Assembly: GCA_964422155.1 (NCBI GenBank)
Contig: CAYQZZ010000008.1
Span: 1 to 50,926, forward strand
Origin: JBGPRB01 sp964422155
Lineage (GTDB): Bacteria; Chloroflexota; Dehalococcoidia; Dehalococcoidales; RBG-16-60-22
DNA length: 50,926 nucleotides
Direction: 5' to 3'
The notes under the pieces were generated by a model, which had not been told where the DNA came from, searched no databases, and was given only the letters and a program-made list of their open reading frames with translations. Of this stretch, positions 15,042 through 24,276 are shown piece after piece (position 1 is the first letter of the stretch; every line of letters begins with the position of its first letter). Both the position numbers and the translations under genes were made by a program.

Positions 15042-15098
15042 ACCTTGATTATAAACACAGCGCCAGCCGCTAGGCAACCTTTAACCAGAAATAATGCC

Positions 15099-15962
15099 TT
15101 ATTTCATGTCAGGAAAACGGGTTGGGTTACGCTCCTGGAGAATATCTTCCATCCGTGTTTGTATTGTTGGTTTGGCGAATTCAGCGTTGGGGAAGATATA
15201 AAATTTCTTCTCTCTTATAGCGCTAAAAACGATCTCAGCAAGCTGCTGCGGCGGCATACCGTTATCAATCACCTGCCTGTAGAGTTTAAGCATGGCCTTG
15301 ATGTTCGGGTCCATTATTCCTGTGGCCCCCTCACCGGGCTTATTTTTTAGCTCTTTTGGACGATTACGCTCGCCTTCCATCGCTTTTGTTTTGATGAATC
15401 CCGGGCAGAGTACGGAAACCCCGATATTGTGACCCCTCAGTTCCAGCTCACGATAGAGCATCTCGGATAGTGCCACTACACCATGTTTTATCACTGCATA
15501 CGGATTGTACGGCGGACTGACTAATCCGGCCCCGCCCGCTGTGTTGACAATATGACACTCGACGCCCTGCTTAATCATGATGGGTACGAAGAAATGAACA
15601 CCATGGATGACTCCCCAGAGGTCTACTCCCAGGACCCATTGCCAGTCGGCCAGCGTGCTCTCCCAGACGGTTGAGTATATTCCCACACCGGCGTTATTGA
15701 ATAGCAAATGTACTGCTCCGAAGGCATCCAGCGTCTTCTGAGCCAGCGCTTCGACGTCACCAGCCTTTGATACATCGGTCTTTACGACCAGCGTGGTTGC
15801 CCCCGTCTTTTTAATGTCTTTTTCGGCCTTTTTAAGGGTATTTTCGTTGATTCCGGCCAGGACAACCTTCATGCCCTCCTGTGCGCAGCGTTCCGCCAGC
15901 CCGAGGCCTATCCCGCTGGCGGCGCCTGTAATAACCGCTACCTTACCTTTAAAGTCTTTCAT
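15099..15962 (-). CDS. Short-chain dehydrogenase/reductase, catalytic Ser replaced
   Basis: SDR-fold oxidoreductase of about 287 residues. The nucleotide site is TGAASGIGLG near residue 12, and NNAG is intact. The YAVIKH box keeps catalytic Tyr and Lys. The usual catalytic Ser, expected in the NTxS segment before it, seems to be Gly (HIVNTAGGAG), which would weaken normal carbonyl/hydroxyl catalysis. I start at ATG 15962, behind GGAGGGGGAG, not at the longer frame to 16064. The substrate cannot be told from sequence. It stands alone, next to nfi in the same direction. Confidence 0.88.
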   Translation of the reverse strand: MKDFKGKVAVITGAASGIGLGLAERCAQEGMKVVLAGINENTLKKAEKDIKKTGATTLVVKTDVSKAGDVEALAQKTLDAFGAVHLLFNNAGVGIYSTVWESTLADWQWVLGVDLWGVIHGVHFFVPIMIKQGVECHIVNTAGGAGLVSPPYNPYAVIKHGVVALSEMLYRELELRGHNIGVSVLCPGFIKTKAMEGERNRPKELKNKPGEGATGIMDPNIKAMLKLYRQVIDNGMPPQQLAEIVFSAIREKKFYIFPNAEFAKPTIQTRMEDILQERNPTRFPDMK

Positions 15963-16237
15963 CTTCTCCCCCTCCTTCAATATGGTATCGGAATTATATA
16001 TGCCGTGATGATAATTGTCAAAAGACACAAATAATATAAAAACAACTGATGTCCTTTGCTTCACCCCCTCTTAACATAACTCTAAAAACGATTCAAAGCT
16101 ACTCACGAACGATTTGTTTCCTTAAAAAAATTTCTTATTTGTCGTCCGCCGATATGCCCGTATGCCATGAAATATGCTAAAATGGCAGAACGAATGGTAC
16201 TGTTGATAACAATATAGTCGTTACTGGAGACGAAGTA

Positions 16238-16867
16238 TTGAATTATTCATTACGCCCTATGGGCAAAGATGACCTCGACCAGATAAATGAAATCGACCGC
16301 GAAGCCTTCCCCTCCCAGTGGCCCCCGGCTAACTACCGGCAGGAGCTACAAAATAAGCTCGCCCACTACATTGTTGCCTGCGACGGTACCAGAGCTGTAG
16401 ATGCCCCCATAGCAAAACCGCATAAAAATATACTCGATTTGGTTTCCAGGATTATGCCATGGGTCAAGCGGCCTCCCCCCCGGGATGAACCCTTACCGTG
16501 GGTCAAGCTCCAGTACATCGTCGGTTTCTCCGGCACCTGGATAATGGTGGACGAAGCTCACCTTACCAATATCGCCGTGCGCCAGCAATACCAGGGGATG
16601 GGACTCGGAGAGTTGCTGCTCATAGCTACGATTGACCTGTCCAGAGAACTTAAGGCTAGCTTCTTGACACTGGAGGTGCGGGCATCGAATCTCGTGGCTC
16701 AGAACCTCTATAGTAAATACGGATTTATTAAAACGGGTGTACGCCGCAGCTACTACCTGGACAATAGAGAAGACGCCATAATAATGTCTACCGAGAGTAT
16801 CAAATCAGAATCATTTCAATTACGTCTACAACAGCTGAGGGAAGCCCTGACTAAAAAACTGAGCTAG
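16238..16867 (+). CDS. rimI: GNAT acetyltransferase, RimI-like
   Basis: Protein of 209 residues in the GNAT fold, likely N-terminal acetylation of ribosomal protein S18 or another protein. The acetyl-CoA loop is seen as VRQQYQGMGLGELLL, and the C-terminal LEVRASNLVAQNLYSKYGF with GVRRSYY is the RimI signature. A roughly 40-residue insertion around residues 45-90 (Pro/Lys rich) is longer than in short RimI proteins. Translation starts at TTG 16238 behind GGAGA. RimI identity is good but another peptide acetyltransferase is possible. Confidence 0.82.
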   Translation: MNYSLRPMGKDDLDQINEIDREAFPSQWPPANYRQELQNKLAHYIVACDGTRAVDAPIAKPHKNILDLVSRIMPWVKRPPPRDEPLPWVKLQYIVGFSGTWIMVDEAHLTNIAVRQQYQGMGLGELLLIATIDLSRELKASFLTLEVRASNLVAQNLYSKYGFIKTGVRRSYYLDNREDAIIMSTESIKSESFQLRLQQLREALTKKLS

Positions 16868-16950
16868 GCACCGCTTGCAGAAGAAGCGAACCAGATTACA
16901 TACACATCACAAATTAAGTGAATGAGGAGAGTATTTAATAAAATTTCTTT

Positions 16951-17021
16951 GTCATTCCAGCGAAGGCTGGAATCCAGAAGGGAAAAAGGGGCTGGATTCT
17001 CGGTTCAAGCCCGAGAATGAC
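16951..17021. repeat. Dispersed repeat with GTCATTC/GAATGAC ends
   Basis: GTCATTC at 16951-16957 and GAATGAC at 17015-17021 are inverted ends. The interior has the CCAGCGAAGGCTGG palindrome and CTCGGTTCAAGCCCGAG. It shares its left part with the repeat at 9954-9980. Confidence 0.8.
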
Positions 17022-17068
17022 ATTCTACGCAATCTCGTGAATCAGCGATGATTATACAGCGAGGTTTC

Positions 17069-18529
17069 TTACTTGCTGATAATAATGTTGAAGGAAACCC
17101 CGGCGCTCGCGCTATCATTAATGGATATAATGCGAACGTCAGAGAACTTCCCGAGTGCCTCCAGAGCAGTAACGTAACCGACAACTGTGAAGGCGTTGTC
17201 AGCTCCACCCGTCATGGTTATCTGGTTTTTGCCCACTTCGACAGATGTGAAATAAGCTCCAGAGGGGAGGGCATCGGTAACCAATTTGAGATTATAAGCG
17301 AAGTCGCCCCCGGCACTTAAGAAGTATTGATATTCCTGCCTGGCAGTTTCTGTATCAGCAATTACTTTATTGGTTGTGTCTGTAATTTGCTTTGCCTTGT
17401 CAGTTAAAAGCGTTGCTTGATTAAGTTCCTGATTAAGCCCGGTCAACTCCGTTTGCAGGCGCGCGGTTTCAGCGTCTGCCTGGCTTCTAAGCTGGTTCAT
17501 AGGAAGTAGCAGTCCCAGGCCAGCTAATACCGCCAGGAATAAAAGAACAAGTGGTAGTCTTATCCAGCTGGTCCGAATCCCAAACTGACCAGAGAGTATA
17601 TTAAGGTTTATGTCGCGGAAGTATGTGCTCTGGCCATTAGTAGCTGGCTTCATTGGCAGCTTTTTCAAAGCAAGACCGATATTGGTGGTAAACGAAACAG
17701 CCGGTAAGTCAGGAGGTAATTTCAATGGCGGCTTCAGAGGCTCGACGGGGCGTCCGACCTCAGCCGAAATAAGCTCGTTGGTGGTAACATCAGCTGATAA
17801 TTCTCCGGTCACTAATAAAGATGCGGTAGCACTGAGAGGACTCTGAGGGTGATTATTATTATAGAACTCCACCGTCTTTAATAACTCATCAGCTAATCGC
17901 CGAATATTCTCCTCCAGAGTCGCTCCCGGCCCTCTGGGAGAAATAGTATGCATAATCGCCGGCATACCATCAGCTATAAGAACAATGTCAAAACAATCCG
18001 ACTCCATATTTACTATTATGGCTTCTTTCCTGTGGGCTACCCTCGCCAACGCCAGCGGATTCAGGTCGATAAGGTAAGGCTGTATATCAATCTCTCCCAG
18101 CGCCTGTACTAAAACATCGATAGGGTTACGCGGCACTCCCAGAATGAGGAAACCCGCTTCACCAGCCCCATTGCTGATAGCCTGCCCGCAGAGGTATAAC
18201 TCTTCGGGCGGCAACAACATTTCTCTCCTGGCTGCCCGCTGGATAGCCTCGGATAGGGAATCACGTTCCATTCGTGGCAGGGTCAGGATGCGGTGGATAA
18301 AGGACAGGCCGGTAAGGCTGGTGATGACGCGCTTTTTGGGAACGCCTGTTGATTTAAATAAAGAATTAATCACCGCCCCGACAACTTTTGGTCGTAGAAT
18401 AAGTCCGTCCTTGACCAGCCCCGGCGGCAATGGCATACTGCCCCATTTTTCTACCTCTCTTCCCCTGACAGAGAGGAGCCTGACACTGGTAGAGCTGATA
18501 TTCAGCGTGACATAAGTTCTTCCACTCAT
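17069..18529 (-). CDS. pilM: PilM-PilN fusion, type IV pilus alignment protein
   Basis: Protein of 486 residues from ATG 18529, 17 nt after the pilO stop. Residues 1-293 are PilM-like (actin-fold, cytoplasmic: LNISSTSVRLLSVRG and a late VTGELS). Then comes a PilN-type start DINLNIL near 306, one membrane helix (about 324-344, LVLLFLAVLAGLGLLL), and a periplasmic-side coiled coil with a PilN-like C-terminal domain. In most bacteria PilM and PilN are separate proteins and PilM binds the PilN N-terminus; here they are fused. The protein probably forms the inner-membrane platform with PilO for pilus assembly. It is the last gene of the pilus operon. Confidence 0.88.
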   Translation of the reverse strand: MSGRTYVTLNISSTSVRLLSVRGREVEKWGSMPLPPGLVKDGLILRPKVVGAVINSLFKSTGVPKKRVITSLTGLSFIHRILTLPRMERDSLSEAIQRAARREMLLPPEELYLCGQAISNGAGEAGFLILGVPRNPIDVLVQALGEIDIQPYLIDLNPLALARVAHRKEAIIVNMESDCFDIVLIADGMPAIMHTISPRGPGATLEENIRRLADELLKTVEFYNNNHPQSPLSATASLLVTGELSADVTTNELISAEVGRPVEPLKPPLKLPPDLPAVSFTTNIGLALKKLPMKPATNGQSTYFRDINLNILSGQFGIRTSWIRLPLVLLFLAVLAGLGLLLPMNQLRSQADAETARLQTELTGLNQELNQATLLTDKAKQITDTTNKVIADTETARQEYQYFLSAGGDFAYNLKLVTDALPSGAYFTSVEVGKNQITMTGGADNAFTVVGYVTALEALGKFSDVRIISINDSASAGVSFNIIISK

Positions 18530-18545
18530 TTGATAGATTAGCTCC

Positions 18546-19103
18546 TTACATGGCAGAGGTGAACCTGGTATAGATAGCCAAACCCAGGCTGGCAGTGACA
18601 CTCACAGTTTCTCCCGATGATGTCGGGACCCTGGTAACACTTAGACTTTCGACGACAAGGCTCTCAAACTCTCCATTTTTCAATTTACTAACAAAGCTGT
18701 TCAACTGCGGAAAACTGCCACTTATAGCCAGATTTATCCGGAATACATAATATCCCTTGCCGATATTGTCGGCTGACCATGGTCTGGTGGATAAGGGAAT
18801 AGCTTTAACCTGACAGGCATCGGCCAGTTTGAGAATAGCATTGATGACCTTGGTGCCGTTGATGTCTCTCGGCAGAGCGTTCTGTGCATCAGCCAGGCCA
18901 GCCTCTGCCTCAGCCAGTTTCTGCTCCAGGTCCTGTGGTGGCCCAGGGGTATTGGCAATTGTCTGATTAACTTCGGTAATTTGGGATGTCAACCCCTCAT
19001 TCCTCTGGCGTTGTCTCAGGTAGTCCATCCCCAGGAAGCAATCAACCGCCAGCAGGACAACCATGGCAATTATTAAAGAGATGATGATTGACTTGCTTTT
19101 CAA
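18546..19103 (-). CDS. pilO: PilO-like pilus assembly protein
   Basis: Protein of 185 residues. One N-terminal membrane helix (about 6-24), then a coiled coil (near 28-75, with LEQKLAEAEAGLADAQNAL), then a ferredoxin-like C-terminal domain (YYVFRINLAISGSFPQLNSF and a Thr/Val-rich end). This is the PilO plan, which pairs with the PilN part encoded next. Position between the adhesin-like subunit and pilMN supports the call. Confidence 0.82.
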   Translation of the reverse strand: MKSKSIIISLIIAMVVLLAVDCFLGMDYLRQRQRNEGLTSQITEVNQTIANTPGPPQDLEQKLAEAEAGLADAQNALPRDINGTKVINAILKLADACQVKAIPLSTRPWSADNIGKGYYVFRINLAISGSFPQLNSFVSKLKNGEFESLVVESLSVTRVPTSSGETVSVTASLGLAIYTRFTSAM

Positions 19104-19152
19104 AATTTTCTCCTCCGCTTATGATTCTATACCTGAAATACCAGTGCCATTA

Positions 19153-20457
19153 CTATGTTGCCTGCCACCAGAGAACGTTGACAGTTCCTGCCGCAATCTC
19201 AACGACAGCCCGAATAATGATACTATCGGCAATAGACCGGATCCCGTAGACAGGAGCACCTCTAACTTTCAGGTCGTCGACATAGAAGCGGTCGGTCGCA
19301 TTTGACATCACTGCCTGAAAGGCGATATAGAACGTGCTGGAAAGTGTGTATGAGGACAGGTCTATCTCATGGAAACGGTATATATTGTCATCCTCTCCAT
19401 CAATCCAGGTATGAACTATCGTCCAGGTAGTACCATTTTCGCTGATGAGACACCGCGCCTCTTCACCGCTTTCAAAAGAGTCGGCTTTGGCCCAGAACTG
19501 CAGGGCGGCGTCAGGCATACTGGAGAGGTCAACGGCACGTCTTACATAGCCGGTATCACCTCTCAGCCGCAGGTGGTAGCTCCCTTCATATGGACTGTCA
19601 CTGGTTGTTATACTGGCGTCACCGGTCTGGTACCAGTCACCGAGCCAGCCAGTACCACCAGCCCAATTGCCGCTTTCATAGTTATCACTGGCTACCGGAG
19701 CGACATCGTCAAATTTCCACACCATTTTTATGTCGTCGACATAGAGATAGTCATTCACATCTCCCATGTTAGCCTGAAAGGCAATCCAGAACTCGCTGGA
19801 AAGAGTGTACGAGGATAAGTCTATGTCGTAGGAGCGGTAAGTATTATCGGCATCTACATTAACCCAGGTACGGACTACCGTCCAGTCAACTCCATTGGAA
19901 CTGATAAGGCACTGCGCCTGCTCTTGACCTTCAAAGGAGACGGCTTTAGCCCAGAACCGGAGGTTGGCGCTGGGTAGACCGGAGAGGTCAACGGAGCGTT
20001 TTACATAGCCGGTATTGCTTCTCAGCCGCAGGTGATTGCTGCCCTCATAGGGGCTTTCAGTGGTTATTACGCTGGCGTCACCGGTTTGGTACCAATTACC
20101 GAGCCACCCGGTACCCCCGGCCCAACCACCGCTTTCAAAGTTATCGCTGGCTATTGTCTCCCACCCCTTGGAGACGGTGATGTTCGGCGCTATCCCGTTA
20201 ATTGCCTCGCCCAACTGATAGCTGACATAGTCCCCGGGGAAAGTCAGTTGGTCGGCGAGGTCATCATAGGACAGGCCCCAAATGGCATATTCCACCCCGG
20301 CATCACCGGAGTACTGCTGGCTTATCGCCTCTCCATAAATACGCGAGCCTATCAGGCCGGTGCCGGCGTGTCCTAAAAACGGGGTTATGACCAGCCCACC
20401 AAAAGCAATTAGAGCCATGACAATAACCAGGGCCTGCCCCTTTTCACTGTTCTTCAT
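19153..20457 (-). CDS. PilX-like pilus protein with two tandem lectin-like domains
   Basis: Protein of 434 residues. The N-terminus (KNSEKGQALVIVMALIAFGG) is a PilX-type membrane/assembly segment. The core is two homologous domains, about 103-244 and 257-398, each opening with ASDN-ESG-WAGGTGWLG and closing with YVDD-K; they are about 60-70% alike. Each has the beta-rich look of MAM/carbohydrate-binding jelly rolls (QFWAKA, HLRLR, DIDLSSYTLSS). The last 30 residues (GIRSIADSIIIRAVVEI) resemble the normal PilX C-terminus, so the domains appear inserted. A cell-surface adhesin at the pilus tip is inference. Between minor pilins and pilO. Confidence 0.75.
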   Translation of the reverse strand: MKNSEKGQALVIVMALIAFGGLVITPFLGHAGTGLIGSRIYGEAISQQYSGDAGVEYAIWGLSYDDLADQLTFPGDYVSYQLGEAINGIAPNITVSKGWETIASDNFESGGWAGGTGWLGNWYQTGDASVITTESPYEGSNHLRLRSNTGYVKRSVDLSGLPSANLRFWAKAVSFEGQEQAQCLISSNGVDWTVVRTWVNVDADNTYRSYDIDLSSYTLSSEFWIAFQANMGDVNDYLYVDDIKMVWKFDDVAPVASDNYESGNWAGGTGWLGDWYQTGDASITTSDSPYEGSYHLRLRGDTGYVRRAVDLSSMPDAALQFWAKADSFESGEEARCLISENGTTWTIVHTWIDGEDDNIYRFHEIDLSSYTLSSTFYIAFQAVMSNATDRFYVDDLKVRGAPVYGIRSIADSIIIRAVVEIAAGTVNVLWWQAT

Positions 20458-20463
20458 TCCTGC

Positions 20464-20913
20464 TCACCCCTCTGTGGGACGGAGGTAGACTTTATATGTT
20501 TCATTCTCACTCACCCCCCACCTGCCCGCAGGTGACGAGGCAATATCCATAGTAATGTAGCGGTCTTGAATGGAAAAATTAATGGTAGTAATATTATTTG
20601 CCAGCGTCCTGTTGGCGGTGCTGGTGCTGCGGACAAGGTCAGTACCTGCCAGCGTATAACTGATTGAGGAGTTATCAGGCAGAGTGAGGACCAGCTCATT
20701 ACCACCGGTAGCTGATTGTGCCATCTGCCCGTCAAGATTGACCCAGTGAGCTACGTTTTGCAGCTCATGCAGGGCTGTCACCCTATCATTACCGTATTCA
20801 GGAATCGTGACCACCTGATGGAAAGCCTCCCCCAGGCCACTAAAGATAACTCCCATGATAGCGGTGACGATAAGTAACTCAACCAGGGTAAATCCCTGCT
20901 GCCCCTTCATCAT
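20464..20913 (-). CDS. Minor pilin, prepilin-type
   Basis: Protein of 149 residues with a class III leader: QQGFTLVELLIVTAIMGVIFSGL has the Gly-Phe processing site and Glu at +5. The rest is beta-rich. It resembles PilW/GspJ-type minor pilins by position (third after PilC). It starts in a 4-bp overlap with the preceding minor pilin. The cleaving prepilin peptidase is not in the window. Confidence 0.85.
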   Translation of the reverse strand: MMKGQQGFTLVELLIVTAIMGVIFSGLGEAFHQVVTIPEYGNDRVTALHELQNVAHWVNLDGQMAQSATGGNELVLTLPDNSSISYTLAGTDLVRSTSTANRTLANNITTINFSIQDRYITMDIASSPAGRWGVSENETYKVYLRPTEG

Positions 20914-21320
20914 CGCTTCACCTTATAATCCTCGACTGTTAGCAGGGCCTCTGCATCCCTTGAGATAGTCGCCGTTACTTTCTGGATTTTATCATTAGCA
21001 TCAGGGACAGAGGTAACGGCTACGGATATACTGTAGTTATCCGTTGTGTTGATGGTAGGGTAAGTAGTGGCACCAGGGTTATAGGGATAGCCCTTGATAT
21101 ACTCCATCTGAGTCCGGGCCAGGCTCTGTGCCGTAACTTCCTGGTCGCTCTCACTCACAGCCAGTGCGCCGGTTGACAGCGCTACGACGAAGGCAACGAG
21201 CGCCACCCCGATGACAGCAATAGTTATTAAGGATTCAACGAGTGTGAGCCCCGTCTCATCTTTAAATACATTAAGTTTAATGAGCCATTGGTGCGTCGTC
21301 CTTGCCATCTTATCACCCAT
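20910..21320 (-). CDS. Minor pilin, PilV/GspI-like
   Basis: Protein of up to 136 residues. ETGLTLVESLITIAVIGVAL carries a prepilin site (Gly, Leu at +1, Glu at +5) after a longer-than-usual 23-residue leader. The following TAQSLARTQMEYIKGYPY is typical of PilV-like minor pilins. Start is either Met1 (21320) or Met5 (21308); GGTGAT lies before the latter. It lies just downstream of pilC and overlaps the next minor pilin. Confidence 0.82.
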   Translation of the reverse strand: MGDKMARTTHQWLIKLNVFKDETGLTLVESLITIAVIGVALVAFVVALSTGALAVSESDQEVTAQSLARTQMEYIKGYPYNPGATTYPTINTTDNYSISVAVTSVPDANDKIQKVTATISRDAEALLTVEDYKVKR

Positions 21321-21329
21321 CCCCGCCGG

Positions 21330-22541
21330 TTAGTGTAAAGACCTGAGTATCGAGTACAGCGGTGTTATCATAGAGGCGGCCATAAAAGCGACCACCAGTC
21401 CGACCACTGTAATTAAAGCTGGTTCTATCGTTGATATCATTGCGTGAATCATCTGTTCAACCCTGCGCTCATAATAGTCTGCTATTTTTGCCAGTGTTGT
21501 ATCCAGGGTGCCCGTCATCTCTCCTATATTTGCCATCTCTATCAGAAGATGAGGAAATACACTATTTTTAGCCATCGATTGCGACAGACTCTGTCCCTGA
21601 ACCAGCTTACCTCCGACTTTTTCCAATGCCTGGCGTATGATTATATTCCCCACGGTTTTAGTGGCAATATTCATTATCTGCGGCATGGGAAGTCCCGCTT
21701 TTAGCAACATTGAAGCTGTCTGACAGAAGCGATACATATTACGCTGGACACTGATAGCGCTAATTATCGGAATCTTTAATATTAGCTTGTCTAGAGTGAG
21801 CTTCCCGGCTGGCAGCCTTATGTAACCAAAAATCAAGATAACCAGAGCGCCCAGCACACCAATAAAATAAAACTTATAGTCTCTAGAAAAATTGCCCAGA
21901 ACCAGGAGTAACTTTGTTATCCACGGTAGTTCAGCACCAAGCGAGGTGTAGAGTCGGGCTAGCGTTGGCAGCACTACAGTTGTCAGCAGGATAAATACCC
22001 CAAACGCCATCAGCAGCACCACTACAGGATAAATCAAAGCATGTCCGACTCTTTTTGCGGCGGCTTTCTCTGTCTCCAGATAGCCAGCCATGCGCTTCAG
22101 AGCTACCTCAAGGTTACCCGTGGCTTCGCTGGCTCTAATCATCTGGCAATAAATATCAGAAAATACCTGCGGATATCTGCTCAGAGCTTGGGATAAAGAG
22201 CTGCCTTCCTGCAGGTCCCTGGCCAACCCTTTAATGATTTTCCTCAGGGCAGCCGAAGGAGCTTGCTCCTCAAGCAGTTGCAGAGCCGTCATGATAGGAA
22301 TGCCGGCCTCAATCAGGGCGGCAAGCTGATGTGAAAAATCAATAACCTCCTGAGTTTTAATTCCGAACAAACTTGGCAACAACCGGCGTAAATTCAGGCC
22401 GGGGCTTGTTTCTCTCAGCTTAAGGACGCGGTGATACCCAGCCCGGTACAGGGCGTCCTCCGCCATCCTTTCGGAGGTGGCGTCAATGGTGCCCTGGATA
22501 ATCTTTTTATCGATAGTATAAACACTATACCAATACGCCAT
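21330..22541 (-). CDS. pilC: PilC/GspF-type inner-membrane platform protein
   Basis: Type IV pilus inner-membrane assembly protein, about 403 residues. Two GspF domains repeat the pattern FSHQLAALIEAGIPIMTAL and FCQTASMLLKAGLPMPQI, with membrane helices near the middle (GHALIYPVVVLLMAFGVFILL) and C-terminus. It couples the PilB motor to pilus growth. I start at ATG 22541, behind AAAGGAAATT; its start overlaps the pilB end by 17 bp, so they are translationally coupled. The longer frame to 22604 runs into pilB. Confidence 0.92.
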   Translation of the reverse strand: MAYWYSVYTIDKKIIQGTIDATSERMAEDALYRAGYHRVLKLRETSPGLNLRRLLPSLFGIKTQEVIDFSHQLAALIEAGIPIMTALQLLEEQAPSAALRKIIKGLARDLQEGSSLSQALSRYPQVFSDIYCQMIRASEATGNLEVALKRMAGYLETEKAAAKRVGHALIYPVVVLLMAFGVFILLTTVVLPTLARLYTSLGAELPWITKLLLVLGNFSRDYKFYFIGVLGALVILIFGYIRLPAGKLTLDKLILKIPIISAISVQRNMYRFCQTASMLLKAGLPMPQIMNIATKTVGNIIIRQALEKVGGKLVQGQSLSQSMAKNSVFPHLLIEMANIGEMTGTLDTTLAKIADYYERRVEQMIHAMISTIEPALITVVGLVVAFMAASMITPLYSILRSLH

Positions 22542-24276
22542 AATTTCCTTTTGAATGATTCCGGGTATCGACACTAACAGAGTACACGCTGCGCAATACC
22601 TCACTCACTGAAGTAATACCCTGGGCGACTTTCAGCATTCCGTCATGTCTCATGCTGACCATGCCTTCCTTGAGAGCCTGCCTTCTGATATCACTGACAC
22701 CGGCGTTACCAAGCAGCATCGCCCGGCTTTCATCACTTATAGGCAGGACTTCAAAAAGTCCCGTCCGTCCCCGGTAGCCAGTTTGAGCGCAGAGATTACA
22801 CCCTTCCCCCTTATAAAAGACAGGCGGCGGTTGTTCCATCTCCTCCTCGTAGACTGTTAATTCGGCCACCGATGGTTGGTACGTTGTCCGGCAGTTAGTG
22901 CAAATGCGACGAACCATGCGTTGCGCCACAACACCAACCAGCGTCGAAGGGAAAAGAGATGGTTCATCACACATATTTATTAGCCGTAAAAGCACGCTGA
23001 TGGCATCATTGGCATGAACTGAAGACAGCACCAGGTGTCCGGTGATAGCCGCCTGTACGGCTGTCGTCGCCGTTTCTCTATCGCGAATCTCACCCAGGAG
23101 GATAACATCAGGGTCCTGGCGCATCATAGCTCGTAGACCGCTGGCAAAAGTAATACCGGCCTTGGGATTGACCTGCGTCTGGCTGATATCCGTGAACCGG
23201 TATTCAACAGGGTCCTCAATGGTCAAGATATTACGCTCTTTATTATTGAGCTGGGTAATCGATGTATAGAGTGTAGTCGTTTTCCCTGAGCCCGTGGGAC
23301 CTCCCACCACTATCATGCCGAAGGGACAGTTCAACATCACCTGATATTTCTCCAGAGCATAAGGCTGGAAACCCAACTCCGAAAGAGTGAAAATAGATTG
23401 AAACTTGTCCAGAATCCGTAGAGTGACCCGTTCGCCGTATACTGTATCCGTGGTAGCAACACGAATATCAATATCCCTATCCCCTACCCTGAAGGTAAAT
23501 TGACCATCCTGAGGGCTTCTCGGTTGAGCGATGTCCATCTTAGCCAGTATCTTGAGCCTGGACACCAGCTCTATGTTAACATTGAGTGGTAAGGAGTGTA
23601 TATCATGCAGAATACCATCAATGCGATAGCGAACGCGTAGTCTGCTTTCCTGCGGCTCAAAATGAATATCTGAGGCCCTATCCCTGATAGCCTGTTCGAT
23701 GAGTAAATCCAGACTTTCTGCAATTGGTGTCGTGGCGTTTAGCTCCGAGTTAACCTCAGCGTCTCCGAGAAGGGCAGGTACTGATTTGCTTACCTGTTTC
23801 TCTATTTTTTCGCCTGACCTGTAGTTCAGGTCAATAGCCCATTCAATATCAGCCGGGATGCCAACGGCTACCTCAATTCTCATCTCAGTTTGAACTTTGA
23901 GGTCCTCGATAGTCTGTATATCCTCCGGGTCGGCCATCACCACGACCAGCGAATCGCCAATGACATCCAGCGGAATTAGCGCGTGTTTTCTGGCGATATC
24001 CTCTGGAATCAACCTCAGGGCATCAGGGTGAACCATATGTCTCTTCAGGTCGATTAGAGGAATGCTCAACTGGATGCTGATGGTCTGTGCCAGCTCCTCA
24101 GCTTTGAGCAGACCCCGGTTCACCAGAATATTACCGAGTCTACCACTCTGACTCTGCTGTAGCCGTAAGGCTTCCTCCAGTTGTTCAGCGGTGATAAACC
24201 TCTGCTCAACCAGGATTTCACCCAGACTCTTTCTTTGTATCTTAGTGATAACTCCCTTTGATTCTTGCCTTTTCAT
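22525..24276 (-). CDS. pilB: PilB/GspE-type pilus assembly ATPase
   Basis: Hexameric extension motor, about 583 residues. An N-terminal MshEN/GSPII_E domain (LGEILVEQRFITAEQLEEAL repeat) precedes the ATPase with Walker A GPTGSGKTTTLYTS, Walker B DPDVILLGEIRD, an Asp box, and the tetracysteine zinc site (CTNC, then CNLC). The MshEN-type N-domain can bind c-di-GMP in relatives, which matters next to the HD-GYP gene, though binding here is not shown. I start at ATG 24276, in a 4-bp ATGA overlap with the upstream CpaE-like gene. No PilT retraction ATPase is seen in the window. Confidence 0.94.
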   Translation of the reverse strand: MKRQESKGVITKIQRKSLGEILVEQRFITAEQLEEALRLQQSQSGRLGNILVNRGLLKAEELAQTISIQLSIPLIDLKRHMVHPDALRLIPEDIARKHALIPLDVIGDSLVVVMADPEDIQTIEDLKVQTEMRIEVAVGIPADIEWAIDLNYRSGEKIEKQVSKSVPALLGDAEVNSELNATTPIAESLDLLIEQAIRDRASDIHFEPQESRLRVRYRIDGILHDIHSLPLNVNIELVSRLKILAKMDIAQPRSPQDGQFTFRVGDRDIDIRVATTDTVYGERVTLRILDKFQSIFTLSELGFQPYALEKYQVMLNCPFGMIVVGGPTGSGKTTTLYTSITQLNNKERNILTIEDPVEYRFTDISQTQVNPKAGITFASGLRAMMRQDPDVILLGEIRDRETATTAVQAAITGHLVLSSVHANDAISVLLRLINMCDEPSLFPSTLVGVVAQRMVRRICTNCRTTYQPSVAELTVYEEEMEQPPPVFYKGEGCNLCAQTGYRGRTGLFEVLPISDESRAMLLGNAGVSDIRRQALKEGMVSMRHDGMLKVAQGITSVSEVLRSVYSVSVDTRNHSKGNYGVLV

